From Rhizobium sp. CB3090 (GTDB taxonomy: Bacteria; Pseudomonadota; Alphaproteobacteria; Rhizobiales; Rhizobiaceae): a stretch of 64,000 nt of DNA. Each line of letters opens with the position of its first letter. Positions within the stretch are counted from its first letter, which is position 1. Of the stretch, positions 26,315 to 35,016 are shown piece by piece. The notes under the pieces were generated by a model that was not told the DNA's origin, made no database searches, and worked only from the letters and a program-made list of their open reading frames with translations. The position numbers and the translations under genes are program-made. The stretch covers positions 1,364,001-1,428,000 of the forward strand of contig NZ_CP121663.1 of the NCBI RefSeq assembly GCF_029714285.1, read 5' to 3'.

Positions 26315-26668
26315 ATGACCGTAATCGTGTTCCCCAAAACCGAGGGAAAAGACGGCGGGCCTACTGCGGAGTTCCTCACGGCAGACAATGACGGACGGCA
26401 GATGTTGCGCTTTTTTGCCGACTATAGATTCGACGGCAGGCCTTTCAGCGTCAGTTTCTGGGCTTACAACATGCAAGATGCCGAGCGGCGCGTCGCCAGC
26501 ATGCGACGCAATCTCTGTCTGGAAGGGCAGCTTCTTTTACGGGGTGAGATCGACTTCCCGTACGCCCCACCCGGCAAGGGCGATGTCCCCCGCGACAAGG
26601 GCGACGGATCGACCCTTTCCATTCGCGCGATTTGGCGTCACCTCCTCGCCCTGTGCCACGCCAATTAA
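26315..26668 (+). CDS. Hypothetical protein
   Basis: A 117-residue protein with a strong AGGAGG six bases before the ATG. The middle part (MLRFFADYRFDGRPFSVSFW, then DAERRVASMRRNL) looks like a compact alpha/beta domain; the tail is Gly/Asp/Lys-rich. No family is recognised. Confidence 0.6.
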   Translation: MTVIVFPKTEGKDGGPTAEFLTADNDGRQMLRFFADYRFDGRPFSVSFWAYNMQDAERRVASMRRNLCLEGQLLLRGEIDFPYAPPGKGDVPRDKGDGSTLSIRAIWRHLLALCHAN

Positions 26669-26745
26669 CCTCTGCATCAGTACGCGATAGTCACCGGTTT
26701 GGTTGATACTCGCATCCGGCGCGGGAACAATGTGCGCTCTACGTG

Positions 26746-26938
26746 GTCTGCAGGAGTACGCGAAAGGGCTTTATTTGATGATCGAAGGCCGGCCTTTTCA
26801 TGTAATACGGCATATCCGTCAGACAGCATGCCAGACGCGGAGCATTGGCTCCACGCGGAAGTGGAGCGTGAAATCCTTGAGAGAACGCGTAGTTCCCGTG
26901 ACTGCATCCAGGACGATTGCCCACCGACAAAGGTCTAA
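26746..26938 (+). pseudogene. Possible DUF2934-type fragment
   Basis: One frame reads VRERALFDD and a neighbouring frame YLMIEGRP, and the first resumes as MPDAEHWLHAEVEREIL. The pattern RERAY...GRP...LEHWLQAERE is the core of DUF2934. It would need two frame changes, so it is at best a decayed copy. Confidence 0.3.
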
Positions 26939-26961
26939 AATCACTCGCCATTCACAAATTA

Positions 26962-28308
26962 TCACTGATGAGCCGCGATAACGCGCCAAACGGTATTTCC
27001 GACATCGTCGGCGACCAGCAGTCCGCCGGCTTTGTCGATGGCGAGCCCGACCGGACGACCCCGGGCCTGGTTATCGGCATTGAGAAAGCCGGTCACGACG
27101 TCTTGTGGCATGCCGCTTGGACGTCCGTCTTTGAACGGTATGAAGACGACCTTGTATCCGTTGAAACCATAACGGTTCCAGCTGCCATGTTCCCCGACGA
27201 ACGCGCCGCCTCGATAGGCATCCGGCAAATTGGAGCCCGTATAAAACACCATGCCCAGCGGGGCGACATGCGAGCCAAGTGCATAGTCTGGAACGATTGC
27301 CTTGGCGACCAGATCGGGTCGTTGCGGCATCACGCGGGGATCGACGTTCTTGCCGAAATAACTGTACGGCCAACCATAGAAGCCACCTTCTTTGACGGAG
27401 GTCATATAGTCCGGAACCAGATTGGGGCCCAGTTCGTCGCGCTCGTTGACGACTGTCCAGAGTGCATGCGTCTGCGGCTCCCAGGTCAGTCCGTTCGGGT
27501 TTCTCAAGCCCTCCGCAAACAGGTGCGAACGCCCGGTTGCGCGGTCGACCACCAGTATTGCTGCGCGGTTCTTCTCCGCTTCCATACCGTTTTCGGTGAT
27601 ATTGCTGTTGGAGCCGACGCCCACGTAAAGCAGCGACCCGTCAGGGCTTGCAAGGAGGCTCTTCGTCCAATGATGGTCGATCGGACCGCCGGGCAGATCC
27701 ACAAGCTTTGTGCCCGCTTCGGTGATCTTCGTTTCTCCCGGCTTGTAGGGATAGCGCATGATCGCATCGGTATCGGCCACGTAAAGATCGTTGCCGACCA
27801 GCGCCACGCCAAAGGGGGAATGGAGATGGTCGATGAAGACATCCCTCACTTCCGCCTTGCCGTCGCCATCTGCATCGCGCAGCAGAGTAATGCGATTGCT
27901 GTTTTGATTGCCACCGCCGCCGGAGGTCGCCATCGCCTCGATTAGATCCATGACGAAGTCCTTGGGCCGTCTGACGGAGGGCGCTGGCGGGGCGATCGAT
28001 TCAACGACCAGCATGTCCCCGTTCGGCAGGACATACAGCGAACGGGGATGCTCGAGTCCCGTTGCAAGCGCCTGCACCTGCAGTCCCGCCGCGACCGTAG
28101 GCTTTTCGCCTTCCTTCCATCCGACGACTCTGGCAACATGCAAGGGAGGGATCAGATATTGGGTTAAAGCCGGGAGGACGGGGTTGCCACCCACCTGGCC
28201 GTTGGGGTCCGGGTCATCGCGGCCACAGCCGGCAAGGATCGCCAAGGTGATGCAGAGGAAAACGCTGCTTGGCCTCGATATCGCAGAGCCGAGGGAATTG
28301 TCAGACAT
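26962..28308 (-). CDS. PQQ-dependent sugar (sorbosone-type) dehydrogenase, lipoprotein
   Basis: A 448-residue exported protein with a lipoprotein signal (ILAGC near residue 28) and a six-bladed beta-propeller of the glucose/sorbosone dehydrogenase family. Features: ATGLEHPRSLYVLPNGDMLVVE, FGVALVGNDLYVADT, LLYVGVGSNSNI, GLRNPNGLTWEP, and GEHGSWNR. It would oxidise an aldose or aldehyde in the periplasm with PQQ and pass electrons to the respiratory chain. It starts on a TGATG overlap with a DUF2231 membrane protein, a common partner. Confidence 0.9.
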   Translation of the reverse strand: MSDNSLGSAISRPSSVFLCITLAILAGCGRDDPDPNGQVGGNPVLPALTQYLIPPLHVARVVGWKEGEKPTVAAGLQVQALATGLEHPRSLYVLPNGDMLVVESIAPPAPSVRRPKDFVMDLIEAMATSGGGGNQNSNRITLLRDADGDGKAEVRDVFIDHLHSPFGVALVGNDLYVADTDAIMRYPYKPGETKITEAGTKLVDLPGGPIDHHWTKSLLASPDGSLLYVGVGSNSNITENGMEAEKNRAAILVVDRATGRSHLFAEGLRNPNGLTWEPQTHALWTVVNERDELGPNLVPDYMTSVKEGGFYGWPYSYFGKNVDPRVMPQRPDLVAKAIVPDYALGSHVAPLGMVFYTGSNLPDAYRGGAFVGEHGSWNRYGFNGYKVVFIPFKDGRPSGMPQDVVTGFLNADNQARGRPVGLAIDKAGGLLVADDVGNTVWRVIAAHQ

Positions 28309-28757
28309 CAGTCGGCCACTCCCACACGGTAGCGATAGACGAGCGACCAGCCCATCCAGCCAGTGAAAAGCATGAGAAGCACAACCACCGCGGAGAGAAT
28401 GAGGCCGGTAGGCACGACCGATGTCCAGGCGTCGCGGCTATGAATGAGCGCATTGAAGAATGACAGGATCAGGACAATAGCATTGCCGATGAGATGCAAC
28501 CAAGCATGGCTCTTGTCGCGAATCAAACGATTACTCAGAAAATCGATGAGGCCCGCGATTGCTGCAAGAATGCCCATTAAAAGCCCTGCCAATAGCAGCC
28601 AGGCCGAAAAATCCGCCCACATGATGTCGGCAGTTCGCCAATACGCTAAGTCGGTCACCAGCGCTCCCGTAAAGCAAACGATGGGGAAGGGAACAAGCAT
28701 TGGATGGATTGGGTGTTTGGCGAGCCTGACCGTCGCGCGAAGGCTTTGATCTGTCAT
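28308..28757 (-). CDS. DUF2231 membrane protein
   Basis: A 149-residue protein with four hydrophobic segments and the family start HPIHPMLVPFPIVCF. His residues at the membrane entry (HPIHP) and in SHAWLHLIGN could bind heme, as is suspected for the family. Its coupling to a PQQ-type dehydrogenase suggests an electron-transfer role, by inference. Confidence 0.9.
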   Translation of the reverse strand: MTDQSLRATVRLAKHPIHPMLVPFPIVCFTGALVTDLAYWRTADIMWADFSAWLLLAGLLMGILAAIAGLIDFLSNRLIRDKSHAWLHLIGNAIVLILSFFNALIHSRDAWTSVVPTGLILSAVVVLLMLFTGWMGWSLVYRYRVGVAD

Positions 28758-28793
28758 GGCTAATCTTCCAGAGTTGTCTATATAGCCTTATCA

Positions 28794-28818
28794 AACAACC
28801 TCGCGAACTACTTGTTCC
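28794..28818 (-). promoter_or_regulatory. EcfG-type promoter for DUF2231/sugar dehydrogenase
   Basis: On the minus strand GGAAC (28818-28814), 16 bases, TGTT (28797-28794), 36 bases before the ATG at 28757. Confidence 0.5.
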
Positions 28819-28939
28819 CGGTCTCATGATCCCCGGGCGTCTGATAGCTATGGAGCGAGAGCGAGGCGGATCAGAGGTCTAGCTAGAGAACAATACGGTT
28901 GAGCGCCACGAATATTTGTCCGCCAAGACCGCTCATCTG

Positions 28940-28964
28940 GGAACATCCGGCGCACAAGGCTGTT
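28940..28964 (+). promoter_or_regulatory. EcfG-type promoter, plus strand
   Basis: GGAAC (28940-28944), 16 bases, TGTT (28961-28964). The next solid gene is the PPOX-like one at 29327; between them lies a cryptic coding-like stretch. Confidence 0.45.
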
Positions 28965-28989
28965 TTGTCGCCGAGAAGTCGCCCGATCC

Positions 28990-29291
28990 TTCCACAAAAA
29001 GGACAATGGTTCTCTCATTGCGAATGCAAAGGATGAACGACGCAAAAGCGAAAATTCGGAAAACGCCGGAAAGGCGGATCTCTTGAAATTGGCCGTGAAG
29101 CGGCCGGTCAAACTGAGGGTAAGATCGACGCGCGGTCGAAACATGCTGAGGAGATTGCGCCTGACAACGTGGTCCTCACCAACATCATGAAGGAGGCGGC
29201 GCGCCAGCGCCGCGACACCTTCGTGGTCGATAGCGATCTTGAGGATGAACATCAACGTGAAGCCGCGCCGGGCACGCGCGAACAAGATTGA
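28990..29291 (+). other. Cryptic, possibly frameshifted small gene
   Basis: Downstream of the promoter one frame reads KDNGSLIANAKDERRKSENS and, after a shift near 29080, another reads SLEIGREAAGQTEGKIDARS, continuing to the TGA at 29291 with RDTFVVDSDLEDEHQ. The polar composition looks protein-like but no single frame with a start spans it. A broken gene, a sequencing indel or chance are all possible. Confidence 0.3.
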
Positions 29292-29326
29292 CGGCCGTTG
29301 GAGGTCTCTCCCCGCAGGAGTTTGAT

Positions 29327-29806
29327 ATGACAGAATATGACGATGCCGCCCATGTTTGGGATCTCATCGAAAAGATCGGCTTCTGCATGCTGACCACGCA
29401 ATCAGGGCGCGATCTACGCGCGCGGCCGATGGCCGCCTATGCCGAGCGCATGGAAAATGCCATTTATTTCCTGACCGACGCCGCAAGCCACAAGGACGAA
29501 GAGATCGTCCGCTGGCCAAACGTCTGCCTGACGTTCGCGGATATCAAGGGGCAAAAATATGTCTCAGTATCAGGTATCGCCGAGATCATGAATGATCGCG
29601 AACGCGTTGAAGAACTGTGGGGAACGCCGGCAAAGGCGTGGTGGGACAGCTCTAACGACCCATCGATCCGCGTGCTCAAAGTCACGCCGTCCTTTGCAGA
29701 ATACTGGGACAGCCCGGGAACGGTGATGAGTTACATAAAGATGGCCGCGGCGGCGATCTCCAGCTCGAAGCCGAACATGGGCGACAACGCGAAGGTTGAG
29801 CTCTGA
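29327..29806 (+). CDS. Pyridoxamine 5'-phosphate oxidase-like stress protein
   Basis: A 159-residue split-barrel flavin-binding protein of the general stress protein 26 type. GCAGGAG lies seven bases before the ATG at 29327. Features: IGFCMLTTQSGRDLRARPM, AIYFLTDAASHKDEEI, VCLTFADIKGQKYVSVSG, and WWDSSNDPSIRVLKVTP. It likely binds FMN, FAD or F420-like cofactors; the substrate is unknown. Confidence 0.9.
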   Translation: MTEYDDAAHVWDLIEKIGFCMLTTQSGRDLRARPMAAYAERMENAIYFLTDAASHKDEEIVRWPNVCLTFADIKGQKYVSVSGIAEIMNDRERVEELWGTPAKAWWDSSNDPSIRVLKVTPSFAEYWDSPGTVMSYIKMAAAAISSSKPNMGDNAKVEL

Positions 29807-30043
29807 CGACGCCCATCTCGGCATGCGCTGCATCAGCCGGACAGCCCACTCGGCGAGATCGGAATATTCCGCTCGATTCAGGCCTCGCTCACCCCTGCCC
29901 GGCAGGGCTGAGCCCTATGTCTCCAAACATGGATAGGAAGTGAATGTTCCGGCGAACCCGGTTCCGCAGCAGGACACATCGCATCCCCTCAGCCTATGCG
30001 GGCTAATGCTCTTTAGATGTTGATGGGCTTCCCGCAGCCGCGC

Positions 30044-30068
30044 GGAACATTGGGTGACGACGGCCGTT
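30044..30068 (+). promoter_or_regulatory. EcfG-type promoter for DUF3008 gene
   Basis: GGAAC (30044-30048), 16 bases, CGTT (30065-30068): an exact consensus match, 34 bases before the ATG at 30103. The rest of 29807-30102 shows nothing. Confidence 0.7.
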
Positions 30069-30102
30069 CTTTTTTGAGGATCGCTGTCTTAGGAGAACAG
30101 AT

Positions 30103-30291
30103 ATGCCAGCAAAGTCGAAGTCGCAGCAGATGGCCGCAGGCGCGGCACTCTCAGCAAAAAGGGGCGAGAAGAAGAAGAGCGAATTGAAGGGCGCCTCAAA
30201 AAGCATGGTCAATTCGATGAGCGAAAAGGAGCTCCGCGACATGGCCTCGACGAAACGGAAGGGCAAGCCAGAACACGCCTCGAAATCGTAA
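30103..30291 (+). CDS. DUF3008 family small basic protein
   Basis: A 62-residue Lys/Ser-rich protein with AGGAG upstream. The sequence MPAKSKSQQMAAGAALSAK, then LKGASKSM and SEKELRDMASTKRKGKPEH, is diagnostic for DUF3008. Function unknown; often stress-induced in rhizobia. Confidence 0.9.
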   Translation: MPAKSKSQQMAAGAALSAKRGEKKKSELKGASKSMVNSMSEKELRDMASTKRKGKPEHASKS

Positions 30292-30667
30292 CTCGGAGCC
30301 CTCCGCAGGTCGCAGCATCCCGGCGTCTTCCTGCGTACGGCCGGCAATCATGCTGCTGCCGAGTTGCGGAAGAAGGTGCAACTCGGAGCAACGCGGTAGA
30401 CGAAGGCGGATGGCTCACTTGTGCTGTCTTCTTCCGCCCGCCTGACGATCTGCCGCGGCCAGCGAGCGCCAAGGCCTGGCAACGGCAGCCGCCGAAGGAG
30501 TTCCAGCCGACAGCGATCACAATATTGTCGCTCGCGCTTCGGATCGACGTGCCGGTTACGCCCGGCCCGAACGCATTTTGCCATTAGCATCTTTTTGCGA
30601 GGTTTGCCGTTATCCCATTCAAGCCGGGATCAACCAAGCGCATGCAAGTGCGGTCAGGTGTGCGATC
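30292..30667. other. No gene seen
   Basis: Only short frames without ribosome sites or motifs. No EcfG-type site was found facing the next gene. Confidence 0.5.
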
Positions 30668-31054
30668 GTGAAATTCGTGTTGTTTGCATTCTTGCTCGTG
30701 GCCATCGCATCCTGTTCGAATGAACAGGAGCAAAGCAGACGGAAGATGCGCACGATTCTGTCCTGGAGCGCGACAGCCGGCATGATCATCGATGCAAGCC
30801 AGAAGTCCCTGGTCCCCGAAGGCTTCACAAAACTTTCACTGGCTCGATGCCGAAGCGAAATCGACAGTCTTTCACAACAGCTGGCCCAAACCTCCCAGCA
30901 GGATTTGAGCGCGCAAGCGGCTGGACTGAACAAGATAATCGAGGCTGCCGAGGAGGACATCGACAGCGGCCGCCGTGATGACGCTTCAAAGCACATCGCC
31001 GATTTGCAGCGCATGGAGGAGAATCTGAAGGCCCGATCCGGAGCCGCTCAATGA
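30668..31054 (+). CDS. Small lipoprotein of unknown function
   Basis: A 128-residue protein from a GTG at 30668, chosen because it gives a clean lipoprotein signal (VKFVLFAFLLVAIASC). The mature part is helical and rich in Gln, Ser and charged residues (SQQLAQTSQQDLSAQ), so a periplasmic coiled helical domain is likely. The stop overlaps the Nramp-like gene start (ATGA), so it may be an accessory of that transporter. Confidence 0.65.
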   Translation: MKFVLFAFLLVAIASCSNEQEQSRRKMRTILSWSATAGMIIDASQKSLVPEGFTKLSLARCRSEIDSLSQQLAQTSQQDLSAQAAGLNKIIEAAEEDIDSGRRDDASKHIADLQRMEENLKARSGAAQ

Positions 31055-32268
31055 AGAGGATGCTGCAGATTGCCCTCGGGGTGGTGACAAGTATCGGCGG
31101 CTTTCTCGAGACCGGAAACATCGCAACGGCAAGTCAGGCGGGGGCAGCCTATGGATATGGCCTGCTTTGGGCGTTCATCCTGGGGACAATATGCATAATT
31201 TTCCTGGTGGAAATGTCCGGCCGTTTTGCCATCGCCAGCCACTATACGATCATGGACGGCATTCGGCACCGTTTTGGTTCCAATGTCTTTCTCCTCACGC
31301 TTGCAATTAGCATACTGGTCAACCTGATGGTGCTCACCGCCGAAATTGGCGGCGTTTCGCTCGCATTGCAGTTCGTGACTGGGCTTGGCTGCCAATGGTG
31401 GGCGCTGCCGGCGACCTTGGCAGTCTGGCTTCTGCTCTGGCGAGGCACGTTCGGCCTTATAGAAAACGGCGTGTCGCTCCTGGGGCTTCTGGCGATCTGC
31501 TTTGTCGTCGCGCTGTTCGTCATGGATACACCATGGTACCAAGTCACAACGCAGATGGTGCCGACGTCTTCGATCCGCGATCCGCTGCATTACGGTTTCA
31601 TTGCTACAAGTATCCTGGGCGCGGTGATCTCGCCCTATCTGTTTTTCTTCTATTCTTCCGGAGCAATCGAGGAGGCATGGGATAAGAGCTATTTTGCCCC
31701 CAATCGCGCCATCGCCACGCTCGGCATGAGCTTCGGCGCGGTCATTTCGATGGCAATCCTGATCCTGGCGGCGATGATCTTTCCGGCCAAAGGTATAGAG
31801 AATGTGGAAGGATATGAGCAAATCGCAATGATCCTTCTTCCTGCCTTTGGCAAATGGGGTTTCTATCTGTTTGCCGTCTCCCTGTTGATAACCTGTTTTG
31901 GCGCCGCGCTCGAAGTAAGCCTCGCGCAGGCCTACGTCGTCGCGCAAGGCTTCGGATGGAACTGGTCGGAAAATGCCAAGCCTCAGGACAATCCGGCCTT
32001 CAGTCTTGTCTACACCGGATCGCTTATGATTGCGGTCATACCGATTCTTGCCGGTATCGATCCGCTTCAGATGACCATCTTTTCAATGGCCATCACCGCT
32101 GTCAGCCTGCCCTTCGGAGCCGTCCCGTTCCTGGTCTTGATGAACGACCCGGCCTACGTAGGCGAGCACCGCAACGGATGGATCGCGAACGTCGCCGTCG
32201 TTCTTATCATCGCCATGGCGTTCATCCTTTCGATCATAACCATACCGCTTCAGATTTTCGGAGGTTGA
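31051..32268 (+). CDS. Nramp-related transporter with altered metal site
   Basis: A 405-residue LeuT-fold membrane protein with about eleven helices, aligned to the Nramp family by SIGGFLETGNIATASQAG in helix 1 and GAVISPYLFFFYSSGA in helix 6. The metal-binding DPGN is ETGN (residues 20-23) and the helix 6 A-x-x-M-P-H is AVISPY (191-196), so the transition-metal-selecting Met is Ser. Transport of manganese or iron is thus doubtful; magnesium or another ion is possible. The operon continues with two PRC-barrel proteins. Confidence 0.85.
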   Translation: MKRMLQIALGVVTSIGGFLETGNIATASQAGAAYGYGLLWAFILGTICIIFLVEMSGRFAIASHYTIMDGIRHRFGSNVFLLTLAISILVNLMVLTAEIGGVSLALQFVTGLGCQWWALPATLAVWLLLWRGTFGLIENGVSLLGLLAICFVVALFVMDTPWYQVTTQMVPTSSIRDPLHYGFIATSILGAVISPYLFFFYSSGAIEEAWDKSYFAPNRAIATLGMSFGAVISMAILILAAMIFPAKGIENVEGYEQIAMILLPAFGKWGFYLFAVSLLITCFGAALEVSLAQAYVVAQGFGWNWSENAKPQDNPAFSLVYTGSLMIAVIPILAGIDPLQMTIFSMAITAVSLPFGAVPFLVLMNDPAYVGEHRNGWIANVAVVLIIAMAFILSIITIPLQIFGG

Positions 32269-32269
32269 T

Positions 32270-32620
32270 ATGCATCTCATTCGCGACGTCCTCGATAAGC
32301 AGGTAATCGATCGAAACGGAGCCCGAATAGGAAAAGTCGACGGAATTGTCCTGTCGGTTGCCGATGACGCGCCACCGAAGGTCGCTTTCATCGAGATGGG
32401 CGCCCTGACGCTGCTGCGTCGATTAAACCATAGATTGCATACCTGGGTGCTGGCAAGTTTGCAGCGAAGCCCGGCGCCCTATCGGATAACATGGTCCAAG
32501 GTCCGGGACGTGGTCGTCGACATCGAGGTCGATATCGACGACCAGGGCACGCCCCTTGAGCTATGGCAGAAGTGGCTCAGACAACATATTCTGCGCTACA
32601 TCCCCGGAGGGCGGTCATGA
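32270..32620 (+). CDS. PRC-barrel domain protein 1
   Basis: A 116-residue soluble protein. The N-terminal half is a PRC barrel (LDKQVIDRNGARIGKVDGIVL), and the C-terminal half includes YRITWSKVRDVVVDIEVDID. PRC barrels bind RNA, proteins or charged ligands; similar domains sit in MgtE-N/CBS proteins found beside Nramp-like transporters. It overlaps the second PRC gene by ATGA. Confidence 0.8.
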   Translation: MHLIRDVLDKQVIDRNGARIGKVDGIVLSVADDAPPKVAFIEMGALTLLRRLNHRLHTWVLASLQRSPAPYRITWSKVRDVVVDIEVDIDDQGTPLELWQKWLRQHILRYIPGGRS

Positions 32621-32910
32621 GGGAGGTCCATCTCGAGCTTCTTCTGGGAAAGCAGGTCTATGACCTCAACGGTCAACCGATCGGCCGGATCGAGGAGGTC
32701 AAGGTGGAGGAACGAGATTCGGACGTCTTGGTGACAGAATATCACCTCGGAGCCTTGGGACTGTTGGAGAGGCTCGCCGCGACGGCGATTGTGCACGCTT
32801 TGTTGCGACCGTTCGGACTGGAGCGGGAGCATCACGTGCACATTGTTCCATGGCATGATCTAGATTTGACAGATCCGGAGCATTTGAAACTCCGTCGTCG
32901 GAGCAATTAG
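32617..32910 (+). CDS. PRC-barrel domain protein 2
   Basis: A 97-residue protein with the same beginning (LLLGKQVYDLNGQPIGRIEEVKV) and an end of the same kind (HIVPWHDLDLTDPEHL). It is clearly a paralogue of the preceding protein, and the pair probably forms a complex, perhaps a cytoplasmic regulator of the Nramp-like transporter. Confidence 0.8.
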   Translation: MREVHLELLLGKQVYDLNGQPIGRIEEVKVEERDSDVLVTEYHLGALGLLERLAATAIVHALLRPFGLEREHHVHIVPWHDLDLTDPEHLKLRRRSN

Positions 32911-33242
32911 AGGTAAATTACGAAGCGGCATTCCATCGGTGATCACACGCAGACGAGCTATATCCGAAGCTGCGCCCCTGAGGCTCAGACGACACGGACG
33001 AAAGAACAGGCGAATTCGTAAAGCATAGGTCCTCTGCGCTCCGGTTTTCGGTCCCGGACCGGTGGCGACTTGCTGCTCATGGAGTTCTTCTTCATTGGCC
33101 GTGTGAGGTTTCGTGCGCCATCTGCCGGTAATCGGTTCGGTGGCTGTGCTGAGATCAACGCCACTGCTCCAGCAATACGGTCAATCAACTGACCAAAGAG
33201 CGATCCAGGGCTCGGCATCGCCGCCGAGCCAAACCGATTTGC
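32911..33242. other. No gene seen
   Basis: No frame with a ribosome site or recognisable motif; end of the Nramp operon. Confidence 0.5.
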
Positions 33243-33395
33243 CTATGGCATTTTCGACGATGTTGCGCTGGCCGGTCCGTTAGGCTGCCCAGGATGCACA
33301 CCAAAGGTCAAATAGGCAGCAATGGCGCAAGCGATTAAGAAGATCGTGGCAACGAAAATCATCATGCGCCGATAGGCGCGAGGCTGACGGTCCAT
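33243..33395 (-). CDS. 50-residue single-helix membrane protein
   Basis: A short frame with AGGA repeats before the ATG at 33395. It encodes a basic N-terminus (MDRQPRAYRRMM), one hydrophobic helix (IFVATIFLIACAIAAYLTFG) and a short Pro/Gly-rich tail. Such proteins are common but unannotated in rhizobia. Function unknown. Confidence 0.6.
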   Translation of the reverse strand: MDRQPRAYRRMMIFVATIFLIACAIAAYLTFGVHPGQPNGPASATSSKMP

Positions 33396-33692
33396 TTTCC
33401 TATTTTCCTATCCTCATTGATTGCGGTGGTGCCGCGTGGGCATGACAAACCACAACAATGTCGATGAGCATGATCGCAGTGCCAAACCGTATGCTGCCCG
33501 TTTTGTTTCAAACTGGGAGCATGCCGGCGGCGGAAACGATGAAACAGAATGATTTCGGCGGAACGCGATTGCAGCGACTATTTCACTCGCCTCGATGATA
33601 GATCCCCAAGGAGCCACCGCCGTCGCTTTTTTTGCCGCTGAATATCGCACTTCGCTGCAAACGAAGTTTGCTTCCGATCATCCAGTCGTTCC
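33396..33692. other. No gene seen
   Basis: No supported coding region; leads to the promoter at 33693. Confidence 0.5.
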
Positions 33693-33717
33693 GGAACCAA
33701 GACGGGAAGTGCCCGTT
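33693..33717 (+). promoter_or_regulatory. EcfG-type promoter for DUF982 operon
   Basis: GGAAC (33693-33697), 16 bases, CGTT (33714-33717): exact consensus match, 22 bases before the ATG at 33740. Confidence 0.7.
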
Positions 33718-33739
33718 CTTAGGGCAGAGGAAATACGAC

Positions 33740-33982
33740 ATGTCCAAACATTTGTGGAATCGCCCGGTGACAGTCGCCACCAAGCAGCTTGATCACTACG
33801 TAACCATCAACGACACCGAAGAGGCACTTGAGTTCCTCCTTCGCGAATGGCCCAAAGACAAATGCGATCGCATGCATGCGGCGGCCAAGAAGATCCTGAT
33901 CAGGGCCTCCCGCAGCAAGGGGGCCGTAGACGAAGCTTGCGATGCATTTTTGGCGGCAGCCCTCGCGCAGGCATATTGGTGA
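33740..33982 (+). CDS. DUF982 family protein
   Basis: An 80-residue protein with AGAGGAA before the ATG. The core YVTINDTEEALEFLLREWP and the C-terminal ACDAFLAAALAQA are the DUF982 pattern, a family expanded in Rhizobiales. Function unknown. It heads a likely operon with the SDR and GH15 genes. Confidence 0.9.
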   Translation: MSKHLWNRPVTVATKQLDHYVTINDTEEALEFLLREWPKDKCDRMHAAAKKILIRASRSKGAVDEACDAFLAAALAQAYW

Positions 33983-34011
33983 AACAATGACCGGCCGGGA
34001 GCCCGAACGAA

Positions 34012-35016
34012 ATGTCTAGCCGCAATCATCCTGTGGTCGTGATCACCGGCGCTTCTGCTGGTGTGGGACGTGCTGTTGTACGGCGGTTTTCGGGCGAAGG
34101 AGCGAAGATAGCGCTGATCGCTCGCGGCCGCGATGGCCTTGATGCGACCGCCCGCGAGGTGGAAGACGCTGGTGGGACCGCTCTCGTGTTGCCATGCGAT
34201 GTCGCGGATGCGGGCGCCGTTGAACACGCTGCAGAGGCAGTTGAAGACACCCTTGGCCCGATCGACATCTGGATCAACGTCGCCTTCGCCGGCATCCTTT
34301 CCCGTTTCATCGATATCGCGCCGGAAGACTACAGGCGCGTAACGGATGTCACCTATCATGGCCAGGTCAATGGCACCCGGGCTGCGTTGAAGCGCATGCT
34401 GCCCCGCAACCGTGGTTCAATCGTGCTCACCGGCTCGGCACTTGCCTATAGAGGGATTCCCCTGCAGTCGGCCTATTGCGGCGCTAAACATGCGATCCAG
34501 GGTTTTCAGGATGCCTTACGGGCCGAGCTGTTTCATGCGCGCAGCCGCGTCCACGTTTCGATGGTGCAACTGCCAGGCGTCAACACGCCTCAGTTCGATT
34601 GGATCAAGACCAATCTTCCCATGAAACCGAAGCCCGCAAGCCCACCTTACCAGCCGGAGGTCGCCGCGGAGGCTATCCATTTCGCAGCCTTTCACAGGCG
34701 TAAGCAAATCATGGTTGGCCTGTCGACCCTGGAAGCCATTTGGGGAGATCGCCTAGCCTCGTCGCTTCTGGATCGTTACCTCGGCCGCACCGGGTTCAAG
34801 GGTCAGCAGGATGCGGAACGGATAGCCTATAACCGCCAGGACAATCTGTGGCAGCCGGTGCCCGGAGACCATGGTGCACATGGTCGCTTCGATGCCGAGG
34901 CTCGAAGCTTCAGCCTGCAACTCCTTTTAACGATGAAGCGCAATTGGCTTGTTGCCGGCGTTTTGGCGGCAGGACTTGGTGCGCTTGTCTCACGCCGAGG
35001 CCGAGGGCTGCAATGA
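34012..35016 (+). CDS. SDR-family oxidoreductase with C-terminal membrane segment
   Basis: A 334-residue protein: TGASAGVGRAVV (cofactor loop), a VAFAG in place of NNAG, Ser in VLTGSALAY, YCGAK (Tyr/Lys), and PGVNTP. A C-terminal hydrophobic stretch (WLVAGVLAAGLGALV) may anchor it to the membrane. It is translationally coupled to the GH15 gene. Substrate unknown. Confidence 0.9.
   Translation: MSSRNHPVVVITGASAGVGRAVVRRFSGEGAKIALIARGRDGLDATAREVEDAGGTALVLPCDVADAGAVEHAAEAVEDTLGPIDIWINVAFAGILSRFIDIAPEDYRRVTDVTYHGQVNGTRAALKRMLPRNRGSIVLTGSALAYRGIPLQSAYCGAKHAIQGFQDALRAELFHARSRVHVSMVQLPGVNTPQFDWIKTNLPMKPKPASPPYQPEVAAEAIHFAAFHRRKQIMVGLSTLEAIWGDRLASSLLDRYLGRTGFKGQQDAERIAYNRQDNLWQPVPGDHGAHGRFDAEARSFSLQLLLTMKRNWLVAGVLAAGLGALVSRRGRGLQ

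Noticed and set aside
26723..26747. GGAAC-N16-GGTC on the plus strand
   Set aside because: Second T of the -10 is missing and no intact gene follows.
31048..31947. 299-codon minus-strand frame
   Set aside because: Antisense to the Nramp-like gene, whose hydrophobic codons give a charged nonsense product.
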